From Heterostelium multicystogenum (Eukaryota; Evosea; Eumycetozoa; Acytosteliales; Acytosteliaceae): 64,000 nt of DNA. The position numbers and the translations under genes were made by a program. Where the stretch lies: contig RCNN01000055.1 of the NCBI GenBank assembly GCA_003667245.1, forward strand, positions 16,081 through 80,080, in the 5' to 3' direction. This document shows positions 1 to 12,837 of this stretch, piece by piece; position 1 is the first letter of the stretch, and each line of letters opens with the position of its first letter. The notes under the pieces were generated by a model. It saw nothing but the letters and a program-made list of their open reading frames with translations. It had not been told where the DNA came from and searched no databases.

Positions 1-3000
1 ATCATCCTTGGCTTACAACATGGATGCCATTCCAGCTGAAAATATCACAATCACGAATATCAACTTCACAACCACTTCCAACTCATCCATTAATATCTAT
101 CCACATTCGATGTTTGCCGAACAATCAGAAACTGTTGCTGTTAAATGTAGTTTTTCATTCCTGGGTGGTTCAGAACAACTGATTTCCGAAATTAAATTCT
201 ACGATGAATCCCTTCTCAATCTACTGTACTTAGCCAAAGATGATTTCAAAAAGAGTCCTGACTTTGAATGTATTTTGAATATTCCGATTGGATACTCGCA
301 AGGTCCATACTATATCACAGTTATCATGGTGACATACAGTGGATCAACAACCACTAGAACAGGAAGCGTCAATCTATACCCCAAATTACCATCGGTCAGT
401 GGTGAAGCTCAACATTTCTTAGACTCTGATAATAAGAACTTGATATCCACCTACACATCAATACCATTTGTGTGGAGTCCACAAAAGTTGTTCATAACAG
501 AGGCTTTACTCCCTAATGATAGTTCACCAGGTTTCTCCTTTTCCTTCCCATATGGATTTGTTGGAAATAAGCTTAAAGGAACAACAACTCTTCCAATTCC
601 AATAATATCAGATACTCCAAGAGCTGATACTAATATCCTCATTGCACCCTATAACAGCTCCATTATTCCAACATTTACCAACAAGATAAATGCTTCTGTT
701 CAAAGTAAGATATCAGTTCATAATTATTTGCCCAACTAATGTATAATTACTTACTTGCCTATCACTTCAATAATAATTTCTAGGGGTTGACTTTTTGAAC
801 CCAACAGTTACCGTTGAAATATTATCACCATTTAAACTCATTGATAAATATAGATTTTTAGTCAATGTATCGGATAACAAGCTTGGAATTAGAGAAAGTC
901 TTTGTGATATAATAGTAGGTCCCTATCGATATACTCTTAATTCATCAAATAGAATTTCAGGAGATGCTATTAATGGACAATATTTGGTCAGTACCGATTA
1001 TTCAGCAGCCTACAGATGCTCAACACCAATAGGAATCATTTGTAACGACATAAGATACAATTCCTTCTACATGACAACTGACCAAATGTGTGGAAATCTT
1101 CCTTGCTCAGACTTTGGAATTGTGACACCATCTGTATCTTGTAATTCTAGCATGGACCCAATATACTTTTCGACACTGTCTTATATTAATTATGAATATG
1201 TAGCTCCCCATACCATCACATTCACCATTGCCATTTCAGGTGTATTACAGTCACAGTTCACTGGTACTGCTACTTTATATTTCTATGAGGATGCAGCCAA
1301 CACAATTCCATTCTCAGACCTTGCCAAAGTTGATTTGTTCTCAAATGGAATACTCAACCAAAATCAACCACCAACATCCTGAATTCGAAACAAATTCTTT
1401 TGCCAACTCTATCCAAAACCAAGACCATTTACTTTGGATTGAAATATTCAATTTCTTCAACAGGTCCATCCATTACATTGAAATCTAAGGATATCGAATA
1501 CTTTGCCCAACAAACTAACCAACAATATCCCAACTACAAGATCATTATTAGAAATTCAAGTAAGTGTATTTTTAGGAAAATAGAATTATTAAATTAATTA
1601 ACATAACTTTTGATCAACATTAGACTATCAAAGACTCCCTAATTTGACAATGATTGCTACATCCGGACCTGACTCTACAAATCTAAATTTTTATGTGGCA
1701 GGTGATCTTTCAAATATTAGAAATATGACCTTGGTTTATTCCGATGACTACCTCATTATTCCAAAATACTTTTATTTCTCAAAAGACATAGTTGTGCCGT
1801 GGCTCAATAACTTATTGATTGGATCGGTCCTCAACCCCTCCAATTATATATTCTATTGCGCATCGATGTGTGATCTCTATGACAATTGCGAAACATTCCC
1901 AAAGTACACCTATTTCACAAGTCAAATCAATACCCTGTACATTCCACAACCTTCCTCCTATCCAATCAATGCTCAGTTCACAATCAACACTCCGACTCAA
2001 AACATCGATGTCAGCAAGGTAGTTAATGAAATTTCATACACCCTCCAATTCAATTCCACAGGCATCAGCTATCAAGGTGAATCTGCCAAACTCTTTATTA
2101 TAGAAAACGATTCTTATGACTCAATCGAAACACTTTTACCAGCTCCAACAATAGATGGTGAACAGTATACCTATAATGATGTTTTTGTATTGCCTTATGG
2201 TTGGGGTCTCAGAGGTGTCTCCATATCGGCATGGGGCTTCATTGACCTCAATCGAAATGCATTTGGATTCGACAATTTGAAATCAATGTTAAAGTTACAA
2301 TCAATACCACCTCCATTATTTCATCTGCAGTGATCGATTTGCAAAGAAACATCATCAAATTACAAGGAACCAGTCTATTCTATTCCACTTATAAATTCCA
2401 AGGTGTCCCAATCACACCAATCTTTGAGAACAGAGACACTATTTATTTTGATCTACAAGGTATCAAATATAATACTGATGTATTTAATTACCTGGAATTA
2501 AACAATCAACAAATTAAATTAACTCCAATATGTAAGTAATATATATAATATTGATCAATCAATAAAATACAATACTAATAACTTATATTATCCAAAGATT
2601 GTCCAATGAATTGTAGTGGAAATGGAGTCTGTGGAGGAAATCAATGTGCTTGTAATCCTGGATTCACAGGATCCGATTGTTCTATTAGTACTTCATTTAC
2701 TTGCAAGCAGAATTGTACGAATAGAGGTATCTGTGTTGACCAGCTTTGCCAATGCAATACAGGTTACTCTGGTGCTTCATGCGAGATTGATAACACTCAA
2801 ACTAAAATTGATATGAAGTTGACAGAGGTTGCCGCTCAAACTACTTTGACCAACTTTAACATTACAACACTGAATTCCAGTCAAACTCTTTCAGACCAAT
2901 CACGTTCAACCTCCTACAACATCTCAATTCATTCGATTAACGAAAGAAATTCCGTCGATGATTTGGTTGTCAGTTTGGATTTGAAGTGGCAACTGGTATC

Positions 3001-3688
3001 CAGCTCAGAGAATTCAACGCTCTACAGTTTGGTCAACGTACCAAGCTCATCGAATATCACAGTTCGAATCGACAAGTATATGGAGGGAGGTTCAACAGTC
3101 TGGGCCAATCAAACCATGAAATTCCCTGCCGCAACCATTAAATATACAGTAAACATCACAGGCTATCAGATGCAAGGACCTCTCAACTATATGGAAGTGG
3201 TATTCTCGACGGTATCATATGGTGAGTGTTCGGTGGTGCAGGATGAGCAGATTTCATGGGGTGCATCATCACTCGATGATATGCATTACTTTGTGATTCC
3301 ACAACACCAGATGCAATGCTATGGTCGTTTCCCCAACAGCTTGATCGTCGATGGCAGAATAACAACCACCTCGAACAAGATCATACAGAAATCGGAGCCA
3401 GTTTTAATTGCCTCACGAATTCCATATTTCGAAAACCATGCCATTATCGACCCAGATTTCAGTGTTCTTGTCAAATATGACCAAGAGAACCAAGGTGACG
3501 GTGGATGTGGATCGTCATCATCATCCAAGAGAAAACCATATGTAATTCCATTGATAGTTGTAGGATGTGTTATATTTGCCACCATAGCTATAGTATTGGC
3601 TGTAGTATTACTTAAAAAGAACATGTACATTAGAGAGAAATTGGCTTTAATCAAATCTAAATCAATTAGAATGAATAAACGAACTTAA
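1..3688 (+). CDS. EGF-domain type I membrane protein (5' partial, spliced)
   Basis: Predicted cell-surface protein whose start lies left of the window. Exons read as 1-704, 784-1559, 1624-2531 and 2598-3688, joined by GTAAGA/GTAAGT...TAG or AAG introns that keep frame. The long extracellular part is beta-rich and Asn/Thr-rich. Two consecutive EGF-like modules follow at about 2600-2800 (cysteine pattern around NCSGNGVCGGNQCACNPGF, then NCTNRGICVDQLCQCNTGY). A further globular part leads to a Ser-rich stalk, one hydrophobic helix at about 3540-3615 (IPLIVVGCVIFATIAIVLAV) and a short basic tail ending at TAA 3688. This architecture matches the large dictyostelid EGF-membrane family that includes ComC. 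Two single-base frame changes are needed, near 1380 and at the AAAG run near 2292; both look like a missing base. A diverged copy of residues just after the EGF modules lies at 59191-59387 on the other strand. Ligand and role are unknown. Confidence 0.85.
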
Positions 3689-5069
3689 TCATTTTTTACT
3701 TTAATTCATTCTTGAAATCAACGTTTCATTATTATATTATGACAAACTTCTAATTCCATTTTTTAAAAGTGGAATGGAACCTATGTGTAGTCCCTTCCAT
3801 TTATTTTATTATATTCCCAATTTTATATATCTCAAGACCATGATTTCAATTATTCATCTTGAATAATATGACAGGACTAGACAGTTCGATTGATTGGGTT
3901 TGGTCTTAGTAGTTTCATCTTTCCAGTAGATATTCAATTAGGGTGAGACTATTCTTTTTTGGACTCTCCATCATTCAGTCTAAGTTAGTTTCAAACTATC
4001 TCAACTATCAAGCATAACAACCTACACAACAGTTGTAGAACAGTTTGTGGAGGATATTTGGATCATGATGTCCAGCTAGCTGATATGTATTATTTTTCTG
4101 AGATACCATCCTTAAGTACTTGAATGAAGTTAGTGGGGCACGGTTACTATGTATTTTGGTAACCATACTCAATGGACCCATGGTTATTTTGTTTGGGGAG
4201 GTTTATAGAATGGTGTGTCAACTGTTCTGTTAAAATAAACAATTGAAATTTCACTAACACCAAAAAAGATATTTTAATTTTGATTTGATTGGGCTGCAAA
4301 CATTTGCACAAACCACAAATTAATTTCAATGCTAGATTTGGTATGAAATTTAAATTAAAAAATTAATTAAAACCACATTAGCCTTTTTCAATCAAATTAA
4401 AATAAAATTTAAAGCAGGTAAGCAAGCGCAACTACATTACATTCAATCAATCATCAACAATTCCTCCATTCATCAATCAATCAATTAATCAATCTTAGAT
4501 ACTTTTGTTGGTGAGTGTTTGTTTTGTTTTGTTTTTTGAAAACTAAATTGAATTGAACTGAACTTACTTTACAACAACGCAAGCTAGGATATAGTTTTAG
4601 TTTGATTAGATTTGTGGGTATGTTTATGCTATTAAATATAATAAATAAAATAGTGTAAAATAAATTAATTCACACCAGTCCAATCAAGTGTTATTGAGTA
4701 GTTGATTTTAATTGTATTTTTAACATGTAATGGATGAATCAAAGTGGGAGGGGTAGTGTTGAGTTAGATGAATAGATACTTTCTGTGGTTTCTCTTCACA
4801 TTCATTCACCTCCATTAATGAATTTGCTATTACAAATTAAAATTAATTGCATTGATATTCTATTCCTATATTAATTTAAATTTCTTTTGCTCTATTTAAA
4901 TTGAACCAAACTGGAAATAGGGAGGAAATTAAAATCATTTCTTTAAAAATTACTTTCAAACAAATAAATACTACTTATATAGATACATATATATATAATA
5001 ATATTATTCAATCAATTATACCTTTTTAATTTATATTATAATATTTATTCCCTAAATTTAAACTAAACA
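3689..5069. other. intergenic, no gene seen
   Basis: AT-rich spacer of about 1.4 kb between the EGF-protein gene and the NDUFA4-like gene. I see no splice-supported coding sequence; the only ORF (minus strand, 4147-4329) is low-complexity and unsupported. The last 600 bases contain TCAATCAATCA runs and T/A tracts typical of dictyostelid promoters. Confidence 0.6.
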
Positions 5070-5462
5070 ATGGCTCCACGTCGTTTTGATGCTTCAGTAA
5101 GTATACTATAGTATATAGCCATCGCTCTGTTAATAATACAGTTTAAATATTAATAATTAATATTTTAAATACTTATAGTTAGTTCCACTCTATGTAATCC
5201 TTGGAACAGCTGCTGCTTTTACAGTTGGATTTGGTGTAAGAACCATGTCTACTCACAATGATTTAAGGTAAATATTGCCATATTGAATGAGGCCAATTGA
5301 TTGCTCATATTCTTACAAATTATTTTTATTCTTTAAAATAACAGTTTAACAAGAAAGACTCAAATGTTGTTCATTAATAATGATGCACCAAAGCTTGTTC
5401 CCCCAGGTACCTCAGCTGGATTCTACAGTAAGATTCACAACGGATCATACCTCAAAGATTAA
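5070..5462 (+). CDS. NDUFA4/B12D-like small mitochondrial membrane protein
   Basis: Small gene of three exons: 5070-5096, 5179-5267 and 5345-5462, with introns GTAAGT...TATAG and GTAAAT...ACAG. Splicing gives a 77-residue protein beginning MAPRRFDAS and ending GSYLKD. It has one membrane helix directly after a short basic head (LVPLYVILGTAAAFTVGFGV, residues about 10-29). The pattern of basic head, Pro in the helix start, Gly-rich helix and short hydrophilic tail is that of the NDUFA4 (MLRQ)/B12D family, small subunits associated with cytochrome c oxidase or complex I in the inner mitochondrial membrane. Family usual length is 75-90 residues, so the protein is complete. The assignment rests on remembered family pattern and size. 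No frame problems. Confidence 0.72.
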
Positions 5463-5642
5463 ACAGTCCAATCCACTCTTTTTTTTGAATAGGAGATGTG
5501 ATATGATATGTACAGTGTAAATGTTTGTAAGAGTATAAAACAAAATATAATAAAATATATATGTAAACAATATATTTATTTATTAGAATGGGTTATTATT
5601 ATACATTTATTTGATCAATCCATCGATTAATAGTAGGTCTGA

Positions 5643-7534
5643 TCAACAGTTTAATAAAGAAAAGAATACAATCGGTAGTACTATGTTATCGATTTGCGTT
5701 GTTGAAGCCTCAAGTATTCCACTGAAGAAAGAGGCAATTAACAGCTTAACGATCATCACAAATGTAATGCCTGGCTGCATCGCCAGCAGAATGATTAAGC
5801 CACAAATAAATGTCGATGCAATACCACCAAGTGTTCCTTCCACTGACTTTGATGTGCCAAACCATTTGGTGGATCCATACTTGATGCCGACAAGCGATGC
5901 AACACTGTCACCGACTCCGATGGTTAGAACACCGGAGAGCGCAGAGAGTGGATGCAGAGTGTAGCCAGTGGTTGCAAAAGTGTTGTTTCCAAAGATAAAG
6001 CATGCTAATGCTGGTATTGCGCAGCCTAGCAGCAGGTAGATGTGCGTCAGTGTGATGATACCAGAGTCACGCGAATCGATGAATGCGTTCATGTAGCTGC
6101 TGATCTGCAGTGCCAATGGAGGAATGCGGCCATACTTGATCAGCTCAAGCAATATCAATGCGCTGATTGCAATTACAAAGCTAAGTGACATGAATTCCAA
6201 CTGCAGTACAATGCCAGGAACAAACATGACGATTGCCAAGAGATGGAAGTATTTTCTGATCACTATGTTGGGTATGCCATGGGTCGATGTAGCCGATGGG
6301 CTGAAGAATACAATGGTAAGAACAAGCAACACTACCCAGTAGGCAATGAGAAGCAGTCTTGAAGGACTGGAGAGTAGGTAGTTGAGCAACCATATGAATA
6401 TGTTCTGTCCATTCAACACAGAGAGAGTGGGCATCAATAGGAGAAGAACAATTGATACCGAAGCAATGTAGAATAGTATCACTGCTTTGGAGGTTAGGGA
6501 TTGTCCGTGATAAGGTTGTCTAACGGCCTCGACCATTGGCGATGTAATGGCAATGATCAAGAGTGTGCCCAATACCAACACAAATATAGTATTCATTATG
6601 ACTTGATTGTCATAGTTGATTCCACTTACATTGTCGACCACGCCTATGGAACCTACCAAGCCGTTGTTTATCAAATACCAAAATGCTTCTACCAAGAAGC
6701 CACCAAATAACTGTGCAACAATCGATGCTTCACCAACTGTAAAGCTATCGCTAAATGTAAGTAGAAGACCTCTGGTGCCAACAAACTGCAGAAACAGATA
6801 GACTAGCAGGTAGCAAACAAGCTGATATCCTGTATTTGAACCGTGTAAGTTAGCCATGCAAGAAGAGATATCTCTTGGCTACATAACATACCAAAGAAGT
6901 GGTTGTAGATTACGAATAGCAGGACAGTGATAAGTATTGGGTAGAGCAGTCTTCTGCTCTTGACGATATTGAGTAGCAGTGCAGTCGAGGAGATGAGCGA
7001 GGCAAAACAGAAGTCGCTCAATTGAGACGATGGTACTTGGGTTGGTCGATGGGTTTGAGGTGGGGATGGAGTGGTGAATGGATGAATAGAGCAGCGGGAG
7101 AAGTACCAGTGCGATTGCAGTCCCATGTCCACTCGGTGTTTGCTGTCGTTGCTGAGCAGCTGACGCGAGTGGCGCAGCAAGTCCGTTGAGAGAGTGGCAG
7201 CGGACTGCTTGCTAAACTGCAAGACGGTCGCCGCAACGACAGTGAGCAGCACCTCGATGTGTAGGAACGATTCAAACAGCGACGGATAGCGGGCCAGTGA
7301 GGAACGTCTGCTACGATCTACATCGGATCCAATTGTCATCCAAACCCTGGAGAACACACACACACAACAAGTAATGATAACAATCGATTCAACCCATCCT
7401 CTTCTCTTATTCTTATCACTTCCAATATTTATTTCATCAATAATACTTCTCTTCAAGCCACTTTTATCTGCTGGAGAAGTACTGTTGTCAGCTTGATCTG
7501 TGTGTCTATTTTGTTGTTGCTTTTGTCTCAACAT
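5643..7534 (-). CDS. dolk: dolichol kinase
   Basis: CTP-dependent kinase that makes dolichyl phosphate, the lipid carrier for N-glycosylation, GPI anchors and mannosylation, in the ER membrane. Two exons on the minus strand, 7534-6892 and 6829-5643, joined by a 62-nt GTATGT...ACAG intron that joins ...NHFFG to YQLVCY in frame; product about 609 residues. The chain is almost entirely hydrophobic helices (12 or more). The C-terminal part holds the family signature: GVGDSVASLVG followed by the KYGSTKWFG loop and KSVEGTLGG, the CTP-binding region conserved from SEC59 to human DOLK. The N-terminal 50 residues are hydrophilic and variable. The start chosen is ATG at 7534, just after an in-frame GTG. 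Slightly longer than human DOLK (538). No frameshift needed. Confidence 0.93.
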
Positions 7535-7540
7535 GGCCAC

Positions 7541-8403
7541 CTGTCAATTGTATTTGTAATCCAATCAATAACAACAACAACAAAAACAACAATAACAAAT
7601 AAACAACAGAAGCAGCAATACAACACTTGAACTAGTTCCGACACAGGTGCATTAATATGTTCAATTAAACAATTCTATCATTTTTGCCAATCCTCCATTT
7701 TTAATTTTTAACAACCAACATATAGGAAGTTCAAACTCCCAATAACTAATCATCATTACATCAAGTTTCTATCTTAATATTTATCTGTTTTATTTTTATA
7801 ATAACTAATATCTAATATTATGTTACTAAGCTAATTGACATTTCTCAAGAATGTATAAAGAATGAAGTAGTTCTCTGGAGACAAACTCAACACAACAACA
7901 ACAACAACAACAATAACAACACACAACAATACCCAACAACAATAACAATTGCAATATCTTGTTAAAATGAGAACTCCCACCAGTCTTTGTTTAAACACAA
8001 GTTAGTCACTAAATTAAACGCCAATGGAGGGAATCAGTATAAACAATCTTAATAAATTCACAAGAATGAATCAATAAAGTTATAAAATATTGTTTTATTT
8101 TTTTGTTTTTTGTTTTTTGTATTTTTGTATTTCAAACTACAAACATCGTTTTTTTATAAAAATCAAATTGAATTGAAATCATATCATATCATATCATATC
8201 GTATATTGTGATAAAATACATACACATAGATAGATAGATAAAGTTATATAAACTTAATTAAGTTAAAGTTATATAATTTAGTTTTTTAAAAACCAAAACA
8301 TAATTATCATATCATATCTTTATCTCAACTGTTCTGTGTATATTTAAACATAGAATAGAATTAGAATCAGTATAGTCGTAATATAGTATAGTATAGTATA
8401 GAA
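7541..8403. other. divergent intergenic promoter region
   Basis: Spacer between dolichol kinase (-) and the ABCF gene (+), so it should hold both promoters. It contains (CAA)n runs at 7570-7600 and 7890-7930, poly-T near 8092-8125, an (ATCAT)4 microsatellite near 8178-8200 and TATAG repeats just before the ABCF start. No coding or RNA gene recognised. Confidence 0.6.
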
Positions 8404-9457
8404 ATGCCTCCAAAAGGAAAGAAAGGAAAGGGACAACAGTTCAATGATTCAGATGATGATATCGTTGATAATATCCCACAGCCTGAAAAGAAGGCTGGAA
8501 AACAACAACCACCAAAGAAAGGTGGAAAGAAAGGTAGAGGTGATGACTCTGAAGAGGAGGACGTTCCAATTCCTCAGCCAGTAAAGAAAGGTGGAAATAA
8601 GAATGATAACAAGAAGGCTGGAAAAGGAAAGCACCAAGACGAAGATGATGATGAAGTAGAGGACAACATTCCACAGCCAGCCAAGAAAGGTGGAAACAAG
8701 AATGATAATAAGAAGTCCGGTAAAGGAAAGCAACAAGATGATGACGAAGATGAGGATATCCCTCAGCCAGTCAAGAAAGGTGGAAAGAATGACAAGAAGA
8801 AAGGTGGCAAGCATCAAGAAGATGATGAAGATGAAGAGGAAGACATCCCACAACCAGTCAAGAAGGGTGGAAAGAATGATAAGAAGAAGGCAGGAAAAGG
8901 AAGACAGCAATTAGAGGAAGAAGAGGACGAAGAAGAAGATATTCCACAACCAGTCAAGAAAGGTGGAAAGAACGATAAAAAGAAAGCTGGAAAAGGAAAG
9001 CATCAAGAAGAAGAGGAGGAGGAAGAGGAAGAGGAAGATATCCCACAACCAGTCAAGAAAGGTGGAAAGAAAGACAAGAAGAAGACCGCTAAAGTAGAAG
9101 AGGAAGAAGAGGAAGAGGAAGAAGACATCCCACAACCAGTCAAGAAGGGTGGAAAGAATGATAAGAAGAAGGCAGGAAAAGGAAAGCATCAAGAAGAAGA
9201 GGAAGATGAAGAGGAAGATATCCCACAACCCGTCAAGAAAGGTGGAAAGAAAGACAAGAAAAAGTCTGTTAAGGTAGAGGAAGAAGAAGAAGAGGAAGAA
9301 GACATCCCACAACCAGTCAAGAAAGGTGGAAAGAAGAAGAGTGGAAAGAGCAAGCACCAAGAAGAAGATGAAGAAGAGGAAGAAGAAATCAGCTCTAAAA
9401 TGTCAAATCTCTCAGTAAAGAATAAGAAAAAATCTTCAAAGTCAAAGAATAAGCATC

Positions 9458-9488
<31 letters not shown>

Positions 9489-11467
9489 GCAGCAAGAAGA
9501 AGAAGAAGAGGAAGAGGAGGAAGAAGAAAAGCCAAAACAAATGACCCTTGCTGAAGCAAAGGCAGCTAAGCTCGCTAAGAAACAAGCCAAACTCGAAGCA
9601 AAGAAAGAGAAGGCAAAGAAGAAGAGAGAAGCCGAAGAAGGAGATGCATTCGAGGAAATGAAAAAGAACAAGGAAGTTGAGATTGACTATGACAATGTTG
9701 ATATTGATGATGTTCCAGGACGTGATCCACCCTCCTATGTCCATTTGAAGTCAGGTGCCAGTGCCCGTTCCAAGATTGGAAATGACATTAAGATTGACAA
9801 CTTGACACTCTCTGTTCCAGGAAAGATACTTCTTCAAAATGCAAGCTTGACCTTGGCTTATGGACACAAGTATGGTTTCGTCGGACGTAATGGTATTGGA
9901 AAGTCTGCACTTGTCAAGAAGATTGCTGCACGTGACGAAATCACAATTGCCCCACATCTTCGTGTTCTCTACGTAGAGCAAGAAGTTACTGGAGATGATA
10001 ATCCACCATTAGTATGTGTCATGAAGGCAGATACTGAAAGAGAATGGTTGCTCCAAGAGGAGAAGATTTTACAGAAACTCGATCTCGAACAGCCAGACTG
10101 GCCATATAACCCAAGAGAAAAGAGAAATTACACACTCCGTGATATCTACGACCGTCTCAAGGAAATTGAAGCCGATAAGGCTGTAACAAGGTAAGTTAAG
10201 TATAAGATAAAATTCAAACTTAGGTAAATTGACACAGGTTTTATTTCACAGAGCATCTGCTATCTTGGTTGGTCTTGGTTTCACAATGGAAGAGATTTCA
10301 ACTAAACCATCTAAAGATTATTCTGGTGGTTGGAGAATGAGAATTGCTTTGGCCAGAGCATTGTTCTGTAAACCAGAGGTATTGTTGCTTGACGAGCCAT
10401 CTAATCATTTGGATTTGCACGCTTGCGTTTGGTTGGAAAAGTATTTGTATGCATGGGACAAGACACTCTTGGTCGTATCTCACGAAGCTACTTTCTTGAA
10501 TGAGGTAGTCGACAACATTATCCATATTCACGACCAACGTTTAGATCAATATCGTGGTAACTACGATGCTTTTGTCAAGCAACGTGATGTAGCTTTGCGT
10601 ACTATCGATAAGCAAATTGACAAACAACAGAGAAAATTAAAGAAAGAAAAGGAGTTTATCAGCAAGAACAAGAACAACACCAACGCCAAGCAAGCTTCTC
10701 AACGTCAAAAGAAGATTGAAAAGGTCGAGATTATTCAAGCAGAGAAAGAAGACAAGTCACTCGTTGTCAGCTTCCCACAGCCCGAGCATCTCACTCCACC
10801 ATTGTTGCGTTTCCACAATGTATCATTTGGTTATCCAGGTCGTCCAATCATGTTCAGAGACCTCGATATTGGTATTGATATGGATCGTAAGATTGCCCTT
10901 GTCGGTATGAATGGTGTTGGTAAGTCCACTCTTATCAAGCTGTTGGCTGGTGAGTTGGAAGCCACAGAAGGTTATGTTGAGCGTTCCAGAAAGTGCAGAG
11001 TTGCTCGTTTCTCACAACATTTCGTCGACCAATTGAACACAGATCAAACCCCAATTGAATACTTCCAAGAGAAGTTCAACAACCCACCAATCCAAGAAAT
11101 TCGTAACCATCTTGGACGTTTCGGTATCACCAGCAGTCTTCCACTTCACAAGATCACCACTTTGTCTGGAGGTCAAAAGTCTCGTGTCATTCTTGCAGAA
11201 ATTGCTTGGTCACATCCACACATCCTCTTGTTGGACGAGCCAACCAATCATTTGGATATCGATGCTATTGAAGCACTTGCAGACGGTATCAATGAATTTG
11301 AAGGTGGTGTTGTACTCATTTCTCACAACCAACATCTTATCACACTCGTCGCCAATGAAATCTGGGTTGTCAAGAAGGACGGTACCGTCACACTCTATGA
11401 CGGTGATTTCTTAGACTACAAAGAAGAAATTTCTAGAGAACTTGATGAAATGATTATTCGTAGTTAA
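8404..11467 (+). CDS. ABCF-family ATPase (GCN20/ABC50-like) with long Lys/Glu repeat N-terminus
   Basis: Soluble twin-ABC ATPase of the ABCF class, which acts on ribosomes or on eIF2/GCN2 signalling rather than in membranes. Exons 8404-10190 and 10252-11467 (intron GTAAGT...ACAG, 61 nt) give about 1000 residues. Residues 1 to about 430 are a charged low-complexity arm with at least seven copies of a DIPQPVKKGGK(N/K)DKKK unit separated by Glu/Asp blocks. Then come two nucleotide-binding domains: Walker A GRNGIGKSALV, signature YSGGWRMRIALARAL, Walker B VLLLDEPSNHLD; then Walker A GMNGVGKSTL, signature LSGGQKSRVILAEIA, Walker B ILLLDEPTNHLD. No transmembrane helices. The charged arm recalls mammalian ABCF1 but is longer. 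All catalytic motifs are intact and no frameshift is needed. Confidence 0.95.
8560..9360 (+). repeat. in-frame coding repeat, DIPQPVKKGGK unit
   Basis: Tandem in-frame repetition inside the ABCF gene. The unit is a proline-containing core (IPQPVKKGGK), a lysine block, then a Glu/Asp block of variable length. Copies are nearly identical at the DNA level in the core and vary mainly in the number of acidic codons, which suggests slippage or unequal exchange. Confidence 0.9.
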
Positions 11468-11646
11468 ATTATAACAAAAGATAATAATAATAATTTAAAA
11501 TAAAAATATAGTTTTGGAAATACCCAGAGTTTTAAAATTATTGTGGAAATCTTGTTTTAAAATATAATATAGTCAATCGAAAACAGATTACAAGTATATT
11601 GTTTGTTAAATATTATCTATATTTTTTGACTAGTTTTATTGGTTTA

Positions 11647-12837
11647 TTACCAATGACTGCTCGAGAAACATTCACTCGGTAATGGTTCTTTAAATAGTAT
11701 ATCGTTAACGTCATAGTTGTATTTCTTCTTTACGGCAGGAATTAACTCGCAAACGATTCTGAGACAGTCCCATTGCTGTTCATCGAGGTGTGGTCCGTCC
11801 CATGTGGATGTTGGGTGGTTAATATGAATGATGAATACGTTTGGTAGAACTACGAAGCGATAGCCTGATACTGCCATTGTGAAAACGTGGGAGTTCTTGT
11901 CGAAACCATATCCCTTGAATCTCTCATCAAAGAGTTCTGTGTTTGATCTGTTGAATATCAAGTATGGCTCGTAGATCCAGCTGTATTTGACTTCGTATGG
12001 TGTGAGTGTTTTGTACCATTGGTTGTAGTCGGTTGGTGAGTGACACTTTGGACACACATTCAAGTTTGATGGATTCACGAGATTACGCTCAACCATTTCG
12101 ACTAGTGTTGGCTTGTCATTTGGGAGGATACGTGGGTCCTGTGAGCTGGAGAATGAAGGTACAATGTACGCTATTTTTTCTTCTTCGCCAGTGTTTTCCA
12201 AGTATTTCAGAAGATGATCGTGCATTCCGTATGGTGGAATAAAGTCGGCATCCATCACCAATACAAAATCAGTGCGTGCATTTCTGATGGAAAGATTTCG
12301 CAGATTGTTCACTGGATAACGGGTTCTATTTGCATACAATATATGAAAATCGACAAATTTAGAGAGGATTGGGTTGTTCGCTATTATCTCGTCGAGCTGA
12401 GGCAACTCAGTCTCGGGATCACGAACGAATATCGACGTTGAAATTGGTGCTTTCCAGCGATCGGCCATCAAAATGATACGATCGACACGATTGACGGTGG
12501 CCTGTGTGACGATAGACACCTTAAAGCGAGGATCGCTTGACTTTGTAGCTTTATAATAAAATACATCGGTCTTGAACTCTTTCGTCAGACCTTCGTAAAA
12601 ATCTTTGCCTGGCACACGTTGCCAGTGGCGCTCGGCCAATGTCAACTCCTTCTTCAGTGAATTACTCTTTTTTACATCGACATCGTTCTGCTGTAGCTGT
12701 ACTCTCTGTTGTCCCAACTGTATATTGCTAGGCTGACTTGGATAAAACATAAAAATGCAAAAAAACACAAATATAAATATGACTAAAGAAAATTGCAAAT
12801 ATCTATTATTTAATCTTATTGCTGTAGTTCGTTTCAT
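11647..12837 (-). CDS. LARGE-type glycosyltransferase, GT49 family
   Basis: Single-exon gene of 396 residues encoding a type II Golgi/ER glycosyltransferase. A short cytosolic head (MKRTTAIRLNNRY) precedes one signal-anchor helix (LQFSLVIFIFVFFCIFMF), then a stem and catalytic domain. Family marks are VSIVTQATVNRVDRI at the start of the fold, the DxD-like metal site in FVLVMDADFIPPYGM, YEPYLIFNRSN, and the GYGFDKNSH and HINHPTS motifs near the end. These are typical of GT49 (beta-1,3-glucuronyl/N-acetylglucosaminyl transferases such as the LARGE C-terminal domain and the dictyostelid gnt genes). Donor sugar cannot be told from sequence. It ends close to and converges with the ABCF gene. Confidence 0.9.
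   Translation of the reverse strand: MKRTTAIRLNNRYLQFSLVIFIFVFFCIFMFYPSQPSNIQLGQQRVQLQQNDVDVKKSNSLKKELTLAERHWQRVPGKDFYEGLTKEFKTDVFYYKATKSSDPRFKVSIVTQATVNRVDRIILMADRWKAPISTSIFVRDPETELPQLDEIIANNPILSKFVDFHILYANRTRYPVNNLRNLSIRNARTDFVLVMDADFIPPYGMHDHLLKYLENTGEEEKIAYIVPSFSSSQDPRILPNDKPTLVEMVERNLVNPSNLNVCPKCHSPTDYNQWYKTLTPYEVKYSWIYEPYLIFNRSNTELFDERFKGYGFDKNSHVFTMAVSGYRFVVLPNVFIIHINHPTSTWDGPHLDEQQWDCLRIVCELIPAVKKKYNYDVNDILFKEPLPSECFSSSHW

Noticed and set aside
8911..9360. Minus-strand Leu/Phe-rich ORFs in the ABCF gene that look like membrane proteins
   Set aside because: Antisense of Lys/Glu repeats always reads Leu/Phe/Ser; no independent support.
8560..9360. Regularly spaced repeats considered as CRISPR or a minisatellite
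   Set aside because: The array is in frame inside a eukaryotic gene and spacers are not unique sequence, so it is a coding repeat.
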